Positions 18,053 to 28,883 of a stretch of DNA of 64,000 nucleotides are shown here, in pieces. Both the position numbers and the translations under genes were made by a program. The notes below the pieces were generated by a model that searched no databases, had not been told where the DNA came from, and saw nothing but the letters and a program-made list of their open reading frames with translations. This DNA comes from Methylacidiphilales bacterium. GTDB taxonomy: Bacteria > Verrucomicrobiota > Verrucomicrobiia > Methylacidiphilales > UBA1321. Location: positions 1 through 64,000 of the forward strand of contig JAJSLI010000140.1 of assembly GCA_021272315.1 (NCBI GenBank), given 5' to 3'. Within the stretch, counting starts at the first letter, position 1. Every line of letters begins with the position of its first letter.

Positions 18053-18904
18053 GTGGTCTATTTGCAGAACAAATTACACCTCGTCATCCTGTGGTTGTTG
18101 ACCATTAGTTTTGGTGAGGCTCAGATCGCTGACGAAATTGTTGTCAACACCAGGTCCGACGATCATCCCACGATTGCCTTTGATTATTGGGTAAGTCAGG
18201 GAGATGTGCCTGCCAATCAGGTTTTGCTCTTGATTCCAGGCTATAATGGCTCGGGGCCACGGATGTTTACCCCACAATGGAGGGATTTCGCCGACAAATA
18301 CCGCCTCGTTCTTCTTGCGCCAACTTTTACGACAAATATGGAAGAACTTAAAAACCATCAGGGTTATTACTATCCGGATCAATGGAGCGGAGATGCGACC
18401 GAAGATGCCTTGGCGGAACTTGGCCGGCGCGAAAATGTCTCAACGGACAAAATTCTAATCTTTGGCTTTTCCGCAGGCGCTCATTTTGCCCATGGATTTG
18501 CGCTCTGGAAGCCGGATCAGGTCAAGGCCTTTGTCGCCTATTCTGCTGCCTGGTGGGATGATCCAACCGAGCAACTGGCGAGTGTTCCCGCCCTTATCAT
18601 GTGTGGCGAGGCCGATCCCCGCTACGATGCGACCTGGCAATTCATGGACAAGGGGCAGGCACTTAATCTTCCCTGGGTTTGGCGTTCTTACGAGGGTACA
18701 GGTCACGAAATGACCGCCGCCGTGCAACGCATGGCGGAAGCATTCTTGGGCCATTATGCATCCGGTGAGCCCGATTCACCTTATTACGGCGATATTCAGA
18801 GCTATCGGTACGTTACTCCCGATAAAATGGAATCCATCCCCCCGCAGGAAAGAATTCGATTGCCATCGAAAGCCATCGCGGAACAATGGATGCAGGAGAA
18901 TTAA
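18053..18904 (+). CDS. secreted alpha/beta-hydrolase (esterase/depolymerase-like)
   Basis: Signal-like N-terminus, 'VLLLIPGYNGSG', nucleophile elbow 'IFGFSAGAHFAHGFALW', 'YEGTGHEMTAAV' His. Confidence 0.8.
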   Translation: MVYLQNKLHLVILWLLTISFGEAQIADEIVVNTRSDDHPTIAFDYWVSQGDVPANQVLLLIPGYNGSGPRMFTPQWRDFADKYRLVLLAPTFTTNMEELKNHQGYYYPDQWSGDATEDALAELGRRENVSTDKILIFGFSAGAHFAHGFALWKPDQVKAFVAYSAAWWDDPTEQLASVPALIMCGEADPRYDATWQFMDKGQALNLPWVWRSYEGTGHEMTAAVQRMAEAFLGHYASGEPDSPYYGDIQSYRYVTPDKMESIPPQERIRLPSKAIAEQWMQEN

Positions 18905-18905
18905 G

Positions 18906-19895
18906 ATGAGAATCACTGCTCTTTTGTTGGTTGTTCTGAGCGGCATGTTCAACCTTCGTGCTCAAACGACGAACACAACTCCAAATCCTGCGCCTCCTCC
19001 GTGGCCCTCCAATCTTGATGAGTTCACCGTCAAAACAAACTCGCCTGAAAACCAACTCGTGCCGTTCTATGTTCGGATCCCGAAAGGTTTTGATCCCCAG
19101 CAGGCTGGCCCCTATCGGGTCCTTTTTATTTGTCCCCCTCACAATTATGATGGTTTGAAAACATTTAGGAATAAGAGTGACTATCAAGAACTCCTGGCTG
19201 TGGCTGATCAAAGAAAATGGTTTGTAGTTTCCCCTACTTTTATACAAAAGGGAAATGTTCAGGATAGAACTTTATGTTACTACTATCCCGAAACTTTCTC
19301 CGGGAAAGCTGTAACGGACGCTCTCGATCTAATTGCGCAAAAGTATCCGGTGGATATCAATCATATTTTCGTCCATGGTTTCTCGGGCGGAGCGCAATTT
19401 GCCCACCGATTTGCGTTGTGGGCTCCCGGTCGGGTTGTTGCGGCAGCCATTAATTCGAGCAGTTGGTTCGATGATCCAACACCTGCCTGCAATCAAGTAG
19501 CCTGGCTGGTCACTATTGGGGAGAGCGATCCCAGTTTTGAAAATACTCTGGGGTTTATTGGGAAACTGCAAGATGCCGGCGTCGCCCCTCTTTTCCGTTC
19601 ATACATCGGTTTGCTGCACGCAGACGCAGGAGACAGTCAGGTTGTGCACCTTGATGCGGAATTTTTGAAGTTTTATGACGACCAGACTCGTAGCCAACTT
19701 GGCAAGACAAACGACGGTTTTCAAACTGCTCCAACCGTGGCGATGCAGGCCAAGGACATGCCCTTTGTCGGAGACAATCAGATGTGGGAGTATGTTCCGA
19801 ACACCGATGCCAACGTCAGCCTGATTGCGGAAGATTCGAGGGTATATCTTCCTTCCAAGGAGATAGCCGATGTCTGGGGCACTCCCAAAAAATAG
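18906..19895 (+). CDS. secreted alpha/beta-hydrolase paralogue
   Basis: 'MRITALLLVVLSGMFNLRAQT' signal; 'IFVHGFSGGAQFAHRFALWAPGRVV'; C-terminal 'RVYLPSKEIADVW' mirrors 'RIRLPSKAIAEQW' of the preceding gene. Confidence 0.8.
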   Translation: MRITALLLVVLSGMFNLRAQTTNTTPNPAPPPWPSNLDEFTVKTNSPENQLVPFYVRIPKGFDPQQAGPYRVLFICPPHNYDGLKTFRNKSDYQELLAVADQRKWFVVSPTFIQKGNVQDRTLCYYYPETFSGKAVTDALDLIAQKYPVDINHIFVHGFSGGAQFAHRFALWAPGRVVAAAINSSSWFDDPTPACNQVAWLVTIGESDPSFENTLGFIGKLQDAGVAPLFRSYIGLLHADAGDSQVVHLDAEFLKFYDDQTRSQLGKTNDGFQTAPTVAMQAKDMPFVGDNQMWEYVPNTDANVSLIAEDSRVYLPSKEIADVWGTPKK

Positions 19896-19903
19896 GCTGC
19901 GAG

Positions 19904-21337
19904 ATGGATTCCGATGTCGAATATTATTACAACGATGCCCTCCGGTGGACTTTTGGCTTCGATAATCCCAACAAAGCCGCCGTCATTTTTGCCTGCCTGT
20001 TTCCGCTGACTTGGTTGCTTTGGTCTTTGACTTGGAAAATTAAATCTCCCTGGTTCAGGTGGCCTGGTATCCTGTTTACAAGTGGAATTGTTCTGGTCAA
20101 TGCCTTTTGCCTTTTTAAGACCTATTCTCGCGGCGGGGTAGTTGCTGCGCTCGTCGGAGGATTATATTTGCTGTGGAAAAGCACCTATTTTGATTCTGGC
20201 TGGCTTAGAGGTCTTCACTCCGGAAAAACCTATGCTGGAAGCATCTTGGGAATCCTTTTGATTGTGCTATTTGTTTGGACGGGATTGGGTGATCGTTCCA
20301 TTGAGCCGGTGACAACTGGCGATGCTTCGGTTGGCCATCGGCTTGTCTTATGGCGATCTGCGCTGGAAATGGCCGTGGATAATCCCTCGGGATTTGGCAC
20401 GGGACGCTCCGGCGAAACGTACATGCAGTGGTATGAACCGCTCGACATGTCGGCCAGTTACCGCACCATGGTCAACAGTTACCTGACCTTTTTGGTGGAA
20501 CAAGGCTGGCTGTTATCCGCATTCCTCCTGATAACTTTTTTGGTCTTCTGGTTTTGGGCCATCCCCCAAAAAAGCCAATCGTTCAACTTTGAAATAATTG
20601 TCGGATTGAGAGCTTCCATTGTCGCTTTCTTGGTCACTGGATTGTTCAGCACCGTCATGGAAGAACCGTTGCTGTGGATCATTCCAGGCATTTGCGCGGG
20701 GGTATTAATTGTCTGGTGCTTACTGTTGAGGATAAGCCTCTCCCTTAACAAGCTTCTTGGTGCATCCATCGGGGGGCTTACCGTGCTGGCATGCCTCTTT
20801 ATTGGAGGGATTTCACAACGACACTTTGATCCCTTGACTCATCAATGCGGACTGATGAATGGTTCCCAAACCGTGGTGGAAATTGGCAAAAGGACGCCGA
20901 ATGTAACACAGACTTGGGTCGTCGTTCCTGACAAGAAGATACTTGGAGATGACTACGGAAAGTTGCTGCGTCAGCTTGTTCTTCAAGCAGATATTCATCT
21001 CAAAATTCAGGATAAAACAAGCCCCATCCCATCAGATTCACCTCTCTTATTGGTGGGCGAAGCTGTCCAGGCAACTCCGATTTCTTCCAGCTTGCCTGTC
21101 GTGTTTTTGTCTCCCTCCATCGTGCCCGATGGACAAGCTGCCCAATGGGTCAAATCATGCCCCCATCTCTCGATGTTCCTTCCTGGAATTGATGAAGACG
21201 GTCGAGCCGGCTTTTGGCAGAATTGCGCTGATACAGCGAAACTGGATCAACACGCTGTAAACACACTTGACGGGGTTGGCCTGCGAATTGATTGGGCGTG
21301 GCCCAATGTCATTACACTGATTAAAGATTTAAACTGA
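19904..21337 (+). CDS. O-antigen ligase/polymerase-like membrane protein with extra C-terminal domain
   Basis: Multiple TM segments, 'LFKTYSRGGVVAALVGG', 'GHRLVLWRSALEMAVDNPSGFGTGRSGETYMQW', 'NSYLTFLVEQGW' typical of Wzy/WaaL-type proteins; ~190-aa soluble C-terminus. Confidence 0.75.
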   Translation: MDSDVEYYYNDALRWTFGFDNPNKAAVIFACLFPLTWLLWSLTWKIKSPWFRWPGILFTSGIVLVNAFCLFKTYSRGGVVAALVGGLYLLWKSTYFDSGWLRGLHSGKTYAGSILGILLIVLFVWTGLGDRSIEPVTTGDASVGHRLVLWRSALEMAVDNPSGFGTGRSGETYMQWYEPLDMSASYRTMVNSYLTFLVEQGWLLSAFLLITFLVFWFWAIPQKSQSFNFEIIVGLRASIVAFLVTGLFSTVMEEPLLWIIPGICAGVLIVWCLLLRISLSLNKLLGASIGGLTVLACLFIGGISQRHFDPLTHQCGLMNGSQTVVEIGKRTPNVTQTWVVVPDKKILGDDYGKLLRQLVLQADIHLKIQDKTSPIPSDSPLLLVGEAVQATPISSSLPVVFLSPSIVPDGQAAQWVKSCPHLSMFLPGIDEDGRAGFWQNCADTAKLDQHAVNTLDGVGLRIDWAWPNVITLIKDLN

Positions 21338-21553
21338 ACACGCCAATGCCTTACACTTAAGGTATCCATTTCAAAGAAACTGGAAAAAATAAATTGGGCA
21401 TAACAGATTCCTTTCTTGGTTGCATAACAGAAGGCTACTTTTCTGTACTAAAATTTACCGAAAAAGACTTGCTATCAACGCAATAAGGCGTTACCCTTTA
21501 GAAACTTAGGAAAGGAGACGGCGGAGTGACATCTATCATAGACCGCCGCTACA

Positions 21554-22048
21554 CTAAATCTCTTTGGGCTTGGTTCGCAGGCCGCTGTTTTGGGCGTGGG
21601 TCAGGGCGAGGGCAAGGGCGTCGGCGGCATCGGGCGGAGGGTTATCGGTAAGACCGAGCAGCGCGCGCATCATGAAGCTGACCTGGGCCTTTTGCGCCGC
21701 GCCGCGTCCGGTGGCGGCGGCCTTGACCCGGCGCGGGGCATATTCATAGATCGGCAGGCCCGCCTCGGCCAGGGCGAGCAGGGCGGCGCCCCGGGCCGAA
21801 CCGAGGGTGATCGCGGTCTTATAATTCTGGAGATAGATAATCCCCTCCACGGCGGCGGCCTCGGGCTGGTAGCGCTGAAGGAGATCGGTGATCTGCTGGT
21901 GAATGGCGACCAGACAGCGGGAGGGAACGATCTTGTCCGGATTTTTGATCACGCCGTAAGCGAGGGATCGGGTGTCGCGGCCCTCGACGCGGATGATACC
22001 GTAACCGGTGCTGCGCAGGGAGGGGTCGATGCCGATGATGATGGGCAT
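21554..22048 (-). CDS. ruvC: Holliday junction resolvase RuvC
   Basis: 'MPIIIGIDPSLRSTGYGIIRVEG', 'AAVEGIIYLQNYKTAITLGSARGAALLA', 'PPPDAADALALALTH'. Confidence 0.95.
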   Translation of the reverse strand: MPIIIGIDPSLRSTGYGIIRVEGRDTRSLAYGVIKNPDKIVPSRCLVAIHQQITDLLQRYQPEAAAVEGIIYLQNYKTAITLGSARGAALLALAEAGLPIYEYAPRRVKAAATGRGAAQKAQVSFMMRALLGLTDNPPPDAADALALALTHAQNSGLRTKPKEI

Positions 22049-22166
22049 AGCCTATCAAACCATTGTCATCCTGAGCTTGTCGAAGGATCTCTTACTATTT
22101 CCTCAAAATTCAAACAACGGTTCATTCGGCTTTGCTCAGGACGGGCTCCGATCACCGCTACATGAT

Positions 22167-23708
<1,542 letters not shown>

Positions 23709-23768
23709 AACGGGTTCTGGCGGTCGATGGTTACGCTTCGCCTAAAGGAATATTGCCGGGTGCGGCAT

Positions 23769-24812
23769 TCATGATTTCTTTTTGAGGGCTTCTTTCAGCA
23801 CGACTTTGCGCTGGCCTTTGACGATCTGGCCGATGATCTTGCCTTTGGTGAGGGCGACGGTTTGGGCGGCGTCCTTGGCGGCAACAATGAACGTCATGCC
23901 AATCCCCATATTGAAGACCTGGTAAAGTTCTTCATTGTCGATGCGGGAGGTGGTGGCGAGAAGGCGAAAGATGGGAGGAATGGACCATGAACCGAGATTG
24001 ATTTCGGCGTCGACATGGTCGGGTAGCACCCGGGGAATGTTGTCGATAAGGCCGCCGCCGGTGATGTGAGCGATGCCCTTGATCTTGACCTTGGCGCGGG
24101 TCTTGCGGATGTGGGGCAGGTAGAGGGTATGGACGCGAAGGAGTTCGTCGCCGAGGATGGCACGGCCGTCGCCGAGACTGGCGTCGAGACGGCAGCCGAG
24201 CTGGTTAAAGAGAATTTCGCGGGCGAGGGAGAAGCCGTTGGTGTGAAGGCCGGAAGAGGGGAGGCCGATGATGATATCACCGGGGCGGATCGACTTGCCG
24301 TCGATGATCCGGGATCGGTCGACGACACCGACGATGGTGCCGACAAGGTCGTAATCGGCCCCGTGGTAGATGCCGGGCATCTGGGCGGTTTCTCCGCCGA
24401 TAAGGGCGCAGCCGGCCCGCGCGCAGCCGCGGCTCATGCCCTTGATGAGCTGGCGGAAACGTTCGGGATTAAGCCGCTCGGAAGCCATGTAGTCGAGGAA
24501 GAAAAGGGGTTCCGCGCCGAGGACGGCGATGTCGTTGACGCAGTGGTTGACGAGGTCTTCGCCGATAGTGTCGTGGCGGTCGAGCAGGACGGCGATCTTG
24601 ATTTTGGTGCCGACACCATCAATGCTGGCGACGAGGATGGGATCGCGCATTTTTGGGAAGGCGGCGCGGAAGAGTCCACCGAAGCTGCCAATCTTGCCAA
24701 GGACTTCGGGCCGATGGGCGGACTTGAGGAGCGCAGGCAGGTCGGCTTTGACCTTGTTGCCGAGGTCAACGTCAACGCCGGCGCGGGCATAGGCTTTAAG
24801 ACGGTCACTCAT
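23769..24812 (-). CDS. purM: phosphoribosylformylglycinamidine cyclo-ligase
   Basis: 'YARAGVDVDLGNKVK', 'ASIDGVGTKIKIAVLLDRHDTIGEDLVNHCVNDIAVLGAEPLFFLDY', 'GGGLIDNIPRVLP'. Confidence 0.97.
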   Translation of the reverse strand: MSDRLKAYARAGVDVDLGNKVKADLPALLKSAHRPEVLGKIGSFGGLFRAAFPKMRDPILVASIDGVGTKIKIAVLLDRHDTIGEDLVNHCVNDIAVLGAEPLFFLDYMASERLNPERFRQLIKGMSRGCARAGCALIGGETAQMPGIYHGADYDLVGTIVGVVDRSRIIDGKSIRPGDIIIGLPSSGLHTNGFSLAREILFNQLGCRLDASLGDGRAILGDELLRVHTLYLPHIRKTRAKVKIKGIAHITGGGLIDNIPRVLPDHVDAEINLGSWSIPPIFRLLATTSRIDNEELYQVFNMGIGMTFIVAAKDAAQTVALTKGKIIGQIVKGQRKVVLKEALKKKS

Positions 24813-24968
24813 GATGCTTTATTCGCGTGTAAAGTGTGCCTAGAAGGTCGGCGGAGTGCAAAACGGATTTAGCGTTTTTTTGAAAAAAGAGGAGAATGGC
24901 AGGTGAATCTTGTCAGGATTTCAGTAGCTAAACGGGTGGGCAGGCCGTATCATGTCCCGTGTTGGACG

Positions 24969-25042
24969 CGGAGTGTAGCTTAGCTTGGTAGAGCGCCTGG
25001 TTTGGGACCAGGAGGTCGCAGGTTCAAATCCTGTCACTCCGA
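24969..25042 (+). tRNA. tRNA-Pro (anticodon TGG)
   Basis: CGGAGTG...CACTCCG acceptor, anticodon arm CCTGG-TTTGGGA-CCAGG, T-arm GCAGGTTCAAATCCTGT; CCA not encoded. Confidence 0.95.
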
Positions 25043-25401
25043 TCCGCTCATCTCTGATGACAGAAGAGGGTCATAAATCGACAAAAACGCCGATTTGCTC
25101 ACACCAAACCGGCTGTTTGACGGCTGTTCTGATGGGAAAAGACACTCCAGCGAGTGCAATGCATCAGCCTTTTGTGCGACAGCCATCGCATTTTCATTGG
25201 CTCTTATTCATTCGTTTGATGATGCCAAGTATCACCTGGCAGATAAATGGTCGAAGGCTTAACCGGTTTTAAGTTAGAGTCCTGCAAAGTACTATCTTGA
25301 CAGCAAGCGCGTTATTCTCCTTTTCAAGGTTTTTGGGTGCAAGCAACCGATTATTTGGAGTTGTTACATTTTGACCAAGCAACGCATTTTGTGTATGTTA
25401 A

Positions 25402-28400
25402 ATGCCGTTGAAGGCAAGCAGGACTTCTTCGTCTGTGATGAACAAAAATGTACGAACAACGGCTGCCATTCTGAACACCTTGCCCGCGCAGGTAGCGGTG
25501 TTGGATTCACACGGGGTGATTGTTTCCGTAAACCGAGCTTGGAAGGGGTTTTCCAAGAAAAACGCGCTGCAAGGGTCCGACTTCAGCGTGGGCAAAAACT
25601 ACGTTGAAATCTGTGAAGATGCGGTTGGTGAATGTTCGGAGGAAGCGCGTGCCGTTGCCCTCGGTATTCGCCGGGTGTTGAAAGGTGACGCAAGCGATTT
25701 CTCCATCGATTATCCCTGCCATTCGCCGACGGAGAGGCTTTGGTTTCGGCTGATCGTCACGCCATTGAGCGAGAATGCCGATGTCGGCGCTGTGGTCATG
25801 CACATCGAGATCACCGAGCGCAAGCGGGCGGAAAAGGCGCTGCAAGAAAGCGAATTACAATTTCGAACTCTCGTTGAACAGGCTCCCGTTGCCATCAGTG
25901 TTTCGCGTGATGGAATCGGCATGTACGCAAATCAAAAATTTTTGCAAACATTCGGACTTCGAAGCACCGAAGAATTCATCGGTCAACCCTTGTGCGAACA
26001 TTATGCCCCGCAATGCCAGGAGGAGATCAAAGAACGCATTCAACGCCGGTCTCTTGGGCTTGCGGTGCCTGATGAATATGAGTCCATCGGATTGCGTGCC
26101 GACGGCTCGATGTTTCCCATGCGGGTGGCGGTTTCTCGCGTCGAGCTTTCAGACGGGATGGCAAACCTGGGTTTTATAACGGACCTCACCGAATTGAAGA
26201 AAACGCAGCAAGAGGCCGCCGACGATCGGGCGCGATTCAAGTTCATTTTTGAGTCCGTGCCCGTTGGCATCAGTCTGGATAACTTGCTGTCCGATGGAAG
26301 TAAGATACGGCTTATTAACGACGCCCACCTGCGCATCTGTGGCATCACCCGCGAGCAGGAACGGGAAGGCGGGGGGAAACTTTGGGAGCGTCTCAACCGC
26401 CCTGAGGACTTCGAACGCCAAACCTTGCTTCTCCGCCAGCTAGAAGAAGGTAAGATTGACCGATTCTCCTTCGATAAATGCTATATCAGGCTGACCGGCG
26501 AGGTCGTTTGGGTTAACATATCCATACTTCGACGGCGTTGCGACGACGGCAGTTTCGAGCATTTGACCACAGTGGTCGACATCACCGAGCGCAAGCGGGC
26601 GGAATCTGAGCTGAAGCTGTTCCGCGAGCTGATTGATCGTTCGAGTAATGGTATCCTTGTGGTTGAGCCCTCAACGGCACGTTTTCTGGACATCAATGAG
26701 AGCGCGTGTCGGGATTTTGGTTACACCCGCGAAGAAATGCTGGCATTGACGGTGTTCGACGTGACGGTGGAACTTGATCATGCGGTTTTTGATGCCCAGG
26801 TCGAGCAGCTGAAAAAAGCGGGCCATGCCCTGGTGGAACACCTGCACCGGCGCAAGGATGGCACGACGTTTTTGGGAGAGGTGAACCTGTCGTTTGTCAG
26901 CCTCGACCGCGAGTATCTGGTGGTAAACATTCGCGACATCACCGAGCGCAAGCAGGCGGAACTGGCGCTCGTGCGCAGCGAATCACGCCACCGCCTGCTC
27001 TTTGAAAACATGTTGGAAGGCTATGCCTATTGCCGGATCATTTATGAGCAGGGCCAAGCGCGGGACTTTGTCTACCTGGAGGTGAACGATGCCTTTGGAG
27101 CGCTGACCGGGCTGAAGAATGTCGTTGGGAAAAAAGCGAGTGAGGTCATCCCGGGAATCCGGGAAAGCAATCCGCAACTTTTTGAAGTTTATGGCAGGGT
27201 GGCTTTGACCGGCGAGCCGGAGAGGTACGAGACTTTTGTGCAGCCCCTGAGTATCTGGTTTTCCATTTCTGTCTACAGCCACGAAAAGGAACATTTTACG
27301 GCCGTATTCGAAAACGTCACTGAACGCAAACGGGTCGAAGCGCAATTGCGCTTGCAAAGCAGCGCTCTGGAAGCCGCAGCTAACTCCATCGTTATCACCG
27401 ATAGCAAAGGTATCGTAGAGTGGGCCAATGCGGCCTTCACCACCAGCACCGGCTACAGCGTTCCGGAAGCCATCGGCAAGAATCCAAGATTGCTCAAATC
27501 GGGCAAACAAGATGAGAAGTTTTATCAGAATCTCTGGAAAACCATTTCTTCCGGAAAAGTCTGGCACGGAGAAGTGATCAACCGACGCAAGGATGGAACC
27601 CTTTATAACGAGGAAATGACCATCACGCCGATTAGGAATCCAGCGGGAGAAATCGAGCACTTTATTGCCGTTAAGCAGGACATTACCGAGCGCAAGAAAA
27701 GCGAAGCCCAGTTTTTGCGCGCCCAGCGCATGGAAAGCGTCGGCGTATTGGCTGGAGGCATCGCGCATGACCTGAACAACATCCTGGCGCCGATTGTGAT
27801 GTCCATCGACGTCCTGAAACTCACGACGACCGATCCTCAGGCGAAGCTCGTTCTCGAAAGCATTGATGTCAGCGCCAAACGAGGAGCGGATATCGTACGC
27901 CAGGTCCTCTCCTTTGCGCGCGGCGAACAAGGTGAAAGAGTCGAAATCCAACCCAAGCACCTCTTGAAGGACCTTGAAAAAATGATCAAGGATACATTCC
28001 CGAAAGACATACGGTTGCAGTTCTCCTTTCCCAAAGATACGTGGACTGTTTTGGGCGATCCAACGCAAGTCCATCAGGTCCTTCTCAACCTTTGTGTGAA
28101 CGCCCGGGATGCAATGCCTCAAGGTGGCAGTTTAACCGTCGGCATCGAAAACTGTGTGTTGGATGAGCAGTACGCCGCGATGAATAAGCAGGCCAAGCCC
28201 GGGCGGTATGTTAACATCACCGTGGCCGATTCAGGGACGGGAATGCCGCCGGATATTCTCGATAACATTTTCGAGCCGTTCTTTACCACCAAAGAACCAG
28301 GCAAGGGTACCGGCTTGGGTCTTTCCACCGTCATGTCCATCGTCAAGAATCACGATGGGATCATCAATGTTTACAGTGAGCCTGGCAAAGGCACCACATT

Positions 28401-28851
28401 TAAGGTCTATCTGCCCGTTGCCGAATTAACCGCCGAAGAGCGCAAGTACCAGACAGCGCCAATCAGCCTGCCACGAGGGAAAGGCGAAGTTGTTTTGGTG
28501 ATTGATGACGAAGCCTCCATCCTCACCATCACCAGCCAGACCTTGCAGGCATTCGGTTATCGGGTTTTGACGGCGACGGATGGAGCGGACGCCGTAGCGG
28601 TTTACGCGCAGCATCAGCATGAAATCGCCGTCGTCCTCACCGATATGATGATGCCGGTCATGGACGGTTCGGCCATGATTCACGCCCTGATGCAAATCAG
28701 CCCCGAGGTAAAGATCATTGCGGTCAGCGGTCTCAATGCGATTGGCAGCGCGGCCAAGGCGGCCGGAGCCGGTGTCAAACAGTTCCTGACGAAGCCCTAC
28801 ACGGCGAGCAGCCTGCTCAAAACCCTGCGGACAGTATTGGACGAAGCGTAA
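25402..28851 (+). CDS. multi-PAS hybrid sensor histidine kinase with C-terminal receiver
   Basis: Repeated PAS/PAC 'ITERKRAE'; '[22 protein letters not shown]' H-box; '[10 protein letters not shown]', 'GTGLGLSTV'; receiver '[13 protein letters not shown]'. Confidence 0.95.
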   Translation: MPLKASRTSSSVMNKNVRTTAAILNTLPAQVAVLDSHGVIVSVNRAWKGFSKKNALQGSDFSVGKNYVEICEDAVGECSEEARAVALGIRRVLKGDASDFSIDYPCHSPTERLWFRLIVTPLSENADVGAVVMHIEITERKRAEKALQESELQFRTLVEQAPVAISVSRDGIGMYANQKFLQTFGLRSTEEFIGQPLCEHYAPQCQEEIKERIQRRSLGLAVPDEYESIGLRADGSMFPMRVAVSRVELSDGMANLGFITDLTELKKTQQEAADDRARFKFIFESVPVGISLDNLLSDGSKIRLINDAHLRICGITREQEREGGGKLWERLNRPEDFERQTLLLRQLEEGKIDRFSFDKCYIRLTGEVVWVNISILRRRCDDGSFEHLTTVVDITERKRAESELKLFRELIDRSSNGILVVEPSTARFLDINESACRDFGYTREEMLALTVFDVTVELDHAVFDAQVEQLKKAGHALVEHLHRRKDGTTFLGEVNLSFVSLDREYLVVNIRDITERKQAELALVRSESRHRLLFENMLEGYAYCRIIYEQGQARDFVYLEVNDAFGALTGLKNVVGKKASEVIPGIRESNPQLFEVYGRVALTGEPERYETFVQPLSIWFSISVYSHEKEHFTAVFENVTERKRVEAQLRLQSSALEAAANSIVITDSKGIVEWANAAFTTSTGYSVPEAIGKNPRLLKSGKQDEKFYQNLWKTISSGKVWHGEVINRRKDGTLYNEEMTITPIRNPAGEIEHFIAVKQDITERKKSEAQFLRAQRMESVGVLAGGIAHDLNNILAPIVMSIDVLKLTTTDPQAKLVLESIDVSAKRGADIVRQVLSFARGEQGERVEIQPKHLLKDLEKMIKDTFPKDIRLQFSFPKDTWTVLGDPTQVHQVLLNLCVNARDAMPQGGSLTVGIENCVLDEQYAAMNKQAKPGRYVNITVADSGTGMPPDILDNIFEPFFTTKEPGKGTGLGLSTVMSIVKNHDGIINVYSEPGKGTTFKVYLPVAELTAEERKYQTAPISLPRGKGEVVLVIDDEASILTITSQTLQAFGYRVLTATDGADAVAVYAQHQHEIAVVLTDMMMPVMDGSAMIHALMQISPEVKIIAVSGLNAIGSAAKAAGAGVKQFLTKPYTASSLLKTLRTVLDEA

Positions 28852-28883
28852 ATGAGGCTGGAGTTTCCCGCCAAGGGCGCGCC

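Noticed and set aside
24969-25042. tRNA-Pro as integration site of an island
   Set aside because: No duplicated tRNA 3' end or integrase found near it; flanks look like ordinary chromosome
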